A DNA stretch of 10,448 bases from an uncultured Oscillospiraceae bacterium (GTDB lineage: Bacteria > Bacillota > Clostridia > Oscillospirales > Acutalibacteraceae): positions 1 through 10,448 of the forward strand of contig USBP01000023.1 in NCBI GenBank assembly GCA_900552985.1, read 5' to 3'. Positions 6,529 to 10,448 of the stretch are shown piece after piece (positions within the stretch are counted from its first letter, which is position 1; each line of letters opens with the position of its first letter). The position numbers were made by a program, and so were the translations under genes. A model generated the notes under the pieces. It had not been told where the DNA came from. It searched no databases and saw only the letters and a program-made list of their open reading frames with translations.

Positions 6529-7536
6529 ATGCAGTTACAGAAAAGGGCAAAGAAATGGATCGCGGCAGTTGTTGCGGCGGTCGTTGGGATTGGGGCTGTT
6601 GTTGCGCTTGTTTGCGGCCTGCCGCTGATTCGTATGGCCGCCAATGCTTCCCGGTATGCTTTTGCACCGGTGGCCGAAAGTACGGGTGGGGATCGGATTC
6701 ACTTTTTAAATACGCAGAGCGCGGACGCTATCCTGCTGGAAAGCGCCGGCCATTTTGCCCTGATTGACGCCGCTGAGGATAGCGATAACCCGCGTAATCT
6801 GCCGGGGCTTGTATATGACGGGTATGAGGAAAAAGTGCTTTCCTACCTCAAAAAAGCCGCTTCGGACGCAGAGGGAAATGTTTCGCTGGATTTTATTGTG
6901 GGCACTCACGCGCATTCGGATCACCTGGGAGGCTTTGACACGCTTCTGAATGATCCGGCCGTTCAGGTGAAAACGGCTTATTTAAAAGCGTATCAGCCGC
7001 GGTGGATCACAGAATACGAAAGGGAGAGCTGGGATAATCAGGAGGTCTATGATCAGATGATAAATGCCTGCTATGCGCACGGCGTACAGGTAATCCAGAA
7101 GATTCCGGATGAACGCTTTACATTTGGGAATTTTACCATCACGTTTTTCAACACAGAGGATTACGTGGGCCCGAAGCAGCGCGGGGAAAATGAAAATTCA
7201 CTTGGTATCTTGGTGGAGAAGGATGGAAAGCGCGTGTTCCTTGCGGGTGATATCAACAATGCGGATGGCACTGAGGATGCGCTCGGTCCGCAGATCGGCC
7301 ATGTGGATGTGCTGAAGGTTGGCCATCACGGTTATGCAGGCTCTACCTCAGCGGGTTTCGCACAGGCGCTTTCACCGGATATTGCAATATTGACAAGTAC
7401 AATTCACGGGATAGATGCACAGGTGCGTAAAAATTTGAACCGGATGGATACGGCAATTTACGGCACAAAAGAGCATGATGGTATTGTGCTCGCATTTGAA
7501 GAGGATGGCCTGAAGCTGTACGATCAGATTCATTAA
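6529..7536 (+). CDS. Membrane-anchored metallo-beta-lactamase-fold hydrolase (ComEC C-terminal-domain type)
   Basis: The 335-residue protein begins with a short basic stretch (KRAKK) and one hydrophobic segment at about 11-34, a signal anchor or uncleaved signal peptide. The rest would then lie outside the membrane. The MBL domain has the metal-binding THAHSDHLGG at 126-135 (H127, H129, D131, H132), a further GD metal ligand at D241, and GHHG at 265-268. This pattern, with LKVGHHG followed by a serine-rich loop, is typical of the ComEC/Rec2 extracellular MBL domain and its stand-alone relatives. There are no ComEC channel helices, so it is not a DNA uptake pore. Stand-alone members are usually annotated as MBL-fold hydrolases of unknown substrate; phosphodiester or nucleic acid substrates are possible. 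It is followed after 34 bases by the glycoside hydrolase-like gene, suggesting cotranscription. Confidence 0.88.
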   Translation: MQLQKRAKKWIAAVVAAVVGIGAVVALVCGLPLIRMAANASRYAFAPVAESTGGDRIHFLNTQSADAILLESAGHFALIDAAEDSDNPRNLPGLVYDGYEEKVLSYLKKAASDAEGNVSLDFIVGTHAHSDHLGGFDTLLNDPAVQVKTAYLKAYQPRWITEYERESWDNQEVYDQMINACYAHGVQVIQKIPDERFTFGNFTITFFNTEDYVGPKQRGENENSLGILVEKDGKRVFLAGDINNADGTEDALGPQIGHVDVLKVGHHGYAGSTSAGFAQALSPDIAILTSTIHGIDAQVRKNLNRMDTAIYGTKEHDGIVLAFEEDGLKLYDQIH

Positions 7537-7570
7537 GCTTGCGCGGTAAGGCGGAGGGGGAGCATCGGAT

Positions 7571-9982
7571 ATGCAGGTTTATCAAAAGGACCGGGGGGAG
7601 CCGGTCAAGCTGTTTGACGATTTTAACGAGTTGGAGGGCTTGCAGGCTGGGAGCGTTTTTTCCTTTCAGGTGTGCCGGGAGGAATATTATGTCGTGCAGC
7701 TGCTGCTATGCGATTGCGCCGGGCCTTATGAGATCACGTCGGAAGGATTGCATGACCGTGTGACGGTTTTCAACACACAGGGTGTCGATAAATACGGCCA
7801 AAAATTTTCCAGGCCCTATGAAACGCAGGCGAACCGGATCAATCCGCTCTATATCGGCGTGGATTTTTCCACTCTGGAGCCGGGAGCGTACGAAACGCAT
7901 ATCCGGATACAGGGCGCGGATACCGCAACGGTTCGCCTGTTGTTTGAGGTTACACCGTCTCCGGTGGAGAACCACGGGTATGACGAGCTGTGGCGGCTCG
8001 CCCGCCTTAACTGGCTCAACAGCACCCGCGCGCAGAATAACGAGGTTACGCCTCCCTTTCTACCCATTCAGACGGATGGTGAAACACTCGTTTTGCTGGG
8101 CCGCACGATCCGATTGGCAGACGGCCTTCAGATGGAGCAGGTGGAGAGCTTTTTCGACGAAGGCGTCAATTTGACCGATACGGTGCAGGCCAATCTGCTG
8201 TGCGCGCCGGTTTCCTTTGCGCTGAAGGGGCAGGCGGTGTCCTATGGGCCGGTTTCCGTTGAGAATCAGGGCGTGAGGGCGCTACTGTCGGCACAGGGGG
8301 AGAGTCAAGCGCTACAGGTGCAGACCAGATTGATTGCCCACTGTGAGGGTAATCTGGAATACGATACAGAGGTTACAGCCCTGGCGGATTGCGAAACAGA
8401 GGTATCTCTGCGCATTCCCTTCAGCGAATACGCAGCCGCCTATAATTTTGGCCTCGGCAAACGCGGCGGGGATTTTGCAGACGTTTCTACCCGCTGGGAC
8501 GATCAGCGGCATGACAGCATGTATGTGGGCAATATCAACGTCGGTGCGATGATTCGCCTGAAGGCGGAGCAGTATCGCACGCCGCTGGTCAACATTTATT
8601 ATCACAACCTTCCGCTTGTGCGTCCGGTGGAGACCTGGGATAATCACGGGCTGGGCAAAATGTCTGTAAAAAAGGGCACGAACGGCGCCGTGTTTGAGGC
8701 ATGCACGGGAAGCTTTTCACTGAAAAAAGGAGAACGCCGTGTTTTCCGTTATGAATTCTTCCTCACGCCGTATAAACCGGTTGATTACAAAAAGCACTAT
8801 GCGGTGCGGTATTATCACAGCAACGCTATGAAGGGCAAAGAGTATAAGCACCTCAAAAAGGCTCAAAAAGCGGGTCTGAATGTGATCAACGTGCACCATG
8901 GCAATGAGCTGCACCCGTATATCAACTATCCCTTTATTGAAACGGAACGGCTCAGGCGTTTTGTGCGGGTGGCAGCGGAAAAGGGGATCGGAGTAAACGT
9001 TTATTACACAGCGCGGGAGATGAGCAACCACACGGCGGAGGTATTCTGCTATAAATCCTTTGGCAATGAAATCATTTTGCAGCAGAAGGGCCGGGGTCAC
9101 ACTGGGTTCCATGACCGTTCCTGGCTGCGCCGCTATTTTGGGCAGGATATTATCCCGGCCTGGCAGGTGCATTACAGTTCCGGACCACACAAGGGAGATA
9201 ACGATATCTCCTTTATCATCCAACCGGATTCCAGAATCGAGAATTATTATATTGAGGGCTTGCAGTGGTTGGTGGATCACGTCGGCATCAAGGGTATCTA
9301 TATTGACGATACCTCGTTGGATGCAGTCGCCCTGCGCCGGGCGCGCAAGGTGCTGGATCGGGTGGGGGGCCTTATCGATATGCATATGTGGAATCACGAG
9401 GAAGAGCTTGCCGGAGACGCTGCCTGCATGAATATCTATGCTGGTATCCTGCCTTTTCTGGATAGCCTGTGGATCGGCGAGGGCTTTGATTGCCGCAAAC
9501 TGCCGGCCGACTATATTTTCACCGAAGTCAGCGGCCTGTTTTATGGGAACACCAGCCAGATGCTGGAGGGTGGCGGCGATCCGTATGCCGGGATGCTCTA
9601 TGCGATGAACAACCGCTATGGATGGGGTGTGCAGAATGCAGACCGCATCTATCGCGTGTGGGATGACTTTGGAATCCAGGAGGCGCAGATGCTCGGTTAC
9701 TGGCATAGCCAATGCCCAATCCGTACAGATAACGCTGAGGTGCTCGTTACCGTATACCAAAAGGACGATGCGCTTTTGGCGGCGGTCTATAACTTTTCTG
9801 AGCGGAAGCAGCGGTTTCATTATCAGATCAATACGGGGAAGCTGCCGTTCCGGCCTGGCCGGAGAGAGACCATCCGCCTGCGTGCAGGCGAGATGAAAAA
9901 AATTGCGCGCGCGGCAAATTTATATGGGGAGAATCTTCTGCCCGGGCGGGATGGCGTTCTATTTGTTCTGCGGAAGGCGTAG
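7571..9982 (+). CDS. Glycoside hydrolase domain protein (DUF6067 / GH123-like)
   Basis: The 803-residue protein resembles the DUF6067 (GH123_N-like) group of putative glycoside hydrolases. The first 400 or so residues are beta-rich and include the family-like ELWRLARLNWLNSTRAQNNE segment. A TIM-barrel domain runs from about 410 to 720: YYHSNA near 413, GIYIDDTSLD with D579/D580, HMWNHEEE at 605-612, IGEGFDCRKLP, TEVSGLFYG with E652, and EGGGDPYAGMLYAMNNRYGW. A small beta domain (about 725-803) closes the protein. D579/D580 and E652 are candidate catalytic acids by position at strand ends; this is inference. GH123 enzymes are known as beta-N-acetylgalactosaminidases, but the specificity here cannot be read from sequence. 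No signal peptide is visible, so it should act on imported sugars in the cytoplasm. GGAGG (7553-7557) precedes the ATG at 7571, and the gene follows the MBL gene by 34 bases. Confidence 0.8.
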   Translation: MQVYQKDRGEPVKLFDDFNELEGLQAGSVFSFQVCREEYYVVQLLLCDCAGPYEITSEGLHDRVTVFNTQGVDKYGQKFSRPYETQANRINPLYIGVDFSTLEPGAYETHIRIQGADTATVRLLFEVTPSPVENHGYDELWRLARLNWLNSTRAQNNEVTPPFLPIQTDGETLVLLGRTIRLADGLQMEQVESFFDEGVNLTDTVQANLLCAPVSFALKGQAVSYGPVSVENQGVRALLSAQGESQALQVQTRLIAHCEGNLEYDTEVTALADCETEVSLRIPFSEYAAAYNFGLGKRGGDFADVSTRWDDQRHDSMYVGNINVGAMIRLKAEQYRTPLVNIYYHNLPLVRPVETWDNHGLGKMSVKKGTNGAVFEACTGSFSLKKGERRVFRYEFFLTPYKPVDYKKHYAVRYYHSNAMKGKEYKHLKKAQKAGLNVINVHHGNELHPYINYPFIETERLRRFVRVAAEKGIGVNVYYTAREMSNHTAEVFCYKSFGNEIILQQKGRGHTGFHDRSWLRRYFGQDIIPAWQVHYSSGPHKGDNDISFIIQPDSRIENYYIEGLQWLVDHVGIKGIYIDDTSLDAVALRRARKVLDRVGGLIDMHMWNHEEELAGDAACMNIYAGILPFLDSLWIGEGFDCRKLPADYIFTEVSGLFYGNTSQMLEGGGDPYAGMLYAMNNRYGWGVQNADRIYRVWDDFGIQEAQMLGYWHSQCPIRTDNAEVLVTVYQKDDALLAAVYNFSERKQRFHYQINTGKLPFRPGRRETIRLRAGEMKKIARAANLYGENLLPGRDGVLFVLRKA

Positions 9983-10102
9983 GAGCCGGTCTAAAAATTG
10001 GACATGATTTCCTTACGGATCGTTCATATGGATTTTGCACATTCTTTTTTTTCCTGTCACACACCCGTCATAATTTCGGCCTATACTGTAGCCAAGATAA
10101 AC

Positions 10103-10125
10103 GAAAGGGGATGAACGGTATGTAA
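10103..10125 (+). other. Ribosome site followed by a start-stop ORF (ATG-TAA)
   Basis: GAAAGGGGATG (10103-10113) is followed by ATG at 10120 and immediately by TAA (10123-10125). The first ATG (10111) is in the same frame and reads ATG-AAC-GGT-ATG-TAA. Spacing from AAAGGGG to the second ATG is nine bases, which is good for initiation. The arrangement recalls the GAAAGGATG-N9-ATG starts of the two topoisomerase genes. It looks like a gene start whose coding part is missing, or a minimal leader ORF. Confidence 0.45.
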
Positions 10126-10136
10126 GGGCCGGCGAA

Positions 10137-10319
10137 TCAAATGGCGGCCGGGCTTGCTCCCACACCTTCCTGCACACGGCTGTTGTTTGAGTGATTTCTG
10201 CATTTCCTCTCTTTTGATTTTTCACTGCTCCTCCTGCCGGAATAGAACCCTCCGGCAGGGGAGGGCAGACAAACGACAATCCCCTCGCAAGAGGGTTCTG
10301 ATATAGATTGCTTCTTCAT
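10137..10319 (-). CDS. Small ORF with strong ribosome site, doubtful
   Basis: On the minus strand AAAAAGGAGAGAAAA precedes an ATG at 10319 with ideal spacing, and the reading frame runs 60 codons (MKKQSISEPSCEG...). The start is in the same direction as the SHOCT-domain gene and 49 bases after its stop, so it could be the next gene of that operon. The body has no recognisable domain, no hydrophobic segment and an odd Ser/Arg/Lys/Pro-rich composition. It overlaps two strong hairpins. I think the initiation region is real in appearance, but the coding body may be a remnant invaded by, or replaced with, a non-coding element. Confidence 0.25.
   Translation of the reverse strand: MKKQSISEPSCEGIVVCLPSPAGGFYSGRRSSEKSKERKCRNHSNNSRVQEGVGASPAAI
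10233..10299. repeat. Pair of hairpins with complementary loop and arm
   Basis: On the plus strand CCTGCCGGA (10233-10241) pairs perfectly with TCCGGCAGG (10251-10259) around a nine-base loop. CCCTC (10282-10286) pairs with GAGGG (10291-10295) around a GCAA tetraloop of the GNRA type. The loop sequence AGAACCC (10244-10250) is complementary to GGGTTCT (10293-10299), which overlaps the second hairpin's 3' arm. The two structures could therefore form a pseudoknot or exclude each other. The GNRA loop exists only if the plus strand is transcribed. Inverted repeats of this kind also fit a small dispersed palindromic element. Confidence 0.5.
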
Positions 10320-10368
10320 TTTTCTCTCCTTTTTGATATGATATTGTAAAGTATTCAAATATGTTTTC

Positions 10369-10448
10369 TCAAAGTCCAAGAATCTGTTTCTTTTTTGCTT
10401 CAAATTCTTCTTGTGTTATAATCCCATCGTCAAACAACGCCTTATATT
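10369..10448 (-). CDS. C-terminal end of a SHOCT-domain protein (partial)
   Basis: Only the last 25 codons are inside the window; the gene enters from the right edge on the minus strand and ends at the TGA at 10369-10371. The readable end contains LFDDGIITQEEFEAKKKQ and finishes ILGL. This matches the SHOCT motif (short C-terminal domain), whose members have a leucine, then GxITxEEFExxKxxLL at the very end of the protein. SHOCT usually sits at the C-terminus of membrane or PH-like/SPFH-type proteins of varied role, so the function of the full protein cannot be told. The reading frame begins at 10446. Confidence 0.8.
   Translation of the reverse strand, partial: YKALFDDGIITQEEFEAKKKQILGL

Larger units (their letters stand above)
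9983..10368. other. Gene-poor intergenic stretch with structured segment
   Basis: These 386 bases hold no gene that I can support. No GC-rich terminator follows the glycoside hydrolase stop; only a run of eight or more T residues near 10044-10052 without a clear stem was seen. From 10103 to 10319 there are two initiation sites facing each other and several hairpins, described separately. Several reading frames are open here, on the minus strand in particular, but none resembles a known protein. Confidence 0.6.

Noticed and set aside
8717..9820. Open minus-strand frame opposite the glycoside hydrolase-like gene
   Set aside because: Shadow of the + strand gene, which carries clear family motifs through this whole interval.
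10013..10279. 88-codon minus-strand ORF across the gene-poor right edge
   Set aside because: Its ATG at 10279 lacks a ribosome site, and it overlaps the better-initiated but also doubtful frame at 10137-10319. No domain was recognised. Several open frames over the same DNA suggest non-coding sequence.

Overview
The window looks like chromosomal DNA from a Gram-positive anaerobe of the class Clostridia, probably a gut Oscillospiraceae-type organism. This is an inference. It rests on strong AAAGGA-type ribosome binding sites, moderate GC with GC-rich third positions, a second GyrB/GyrA-like topoisomerase pair of the type common in Clostridia, and a GH123-like carbohydrate enzyme. No phage, CRISPR, transposase, rRNA or tRNA gene was recognised. 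Most of the window is ordinary core and metabolic sequence.

Left part (1-5272, + strand): a promoter and a long 5' UTR hairpin precede a three-gene run. The first two genes encode the ATPase/Toprim subunit (ParE-like) and the DNA-cleaving subunit (ParC-like) of a type IIA topoisomerase, which together would form one A2B2 enzyme. The third, 33 bases downstream, is a metal-dependent amidohydrolase (TIM barrel) of unknown substrate. Both topoisomerase genes begin with the same initiation layout, GAAAGGATG, nine bases, then ATG; this decides the parE-like start at 171.

Middle (5273-6528): a convergent intergenic region holds several hairpins, including a strong terminator-like stem. An SDR-family oxidoreductase follows on the minus strand. 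A divergent intergenic region then carries a candidate promoter for each direction.

Right part (6529-9982, + strand): a two-gene unit encodes a membrane-anchored metallo-beta-lactamase-fold hydrolase (ComEC C-terminal-domain type) and an 803-residue cytoplasmic protein of the DUF6067/GH123-like glycoside hydrolase group. A role in glycan or sugar-derivative turnover is plausible, but no substrate can be named.

Right edge (9983-10448): about 390 bases without a convincing gene hold a structured segment. A well-formed + strand ribosome site leads to an ATG followed at once by TAA. A minus-strand ribosome site with ATG faces it from the other side. Between them lie two stable hairpins able to pair with each other. 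At the very edge the minus strand carries the last 25 codons of a SHOCT-domain protein. This is the least explained part of the window.
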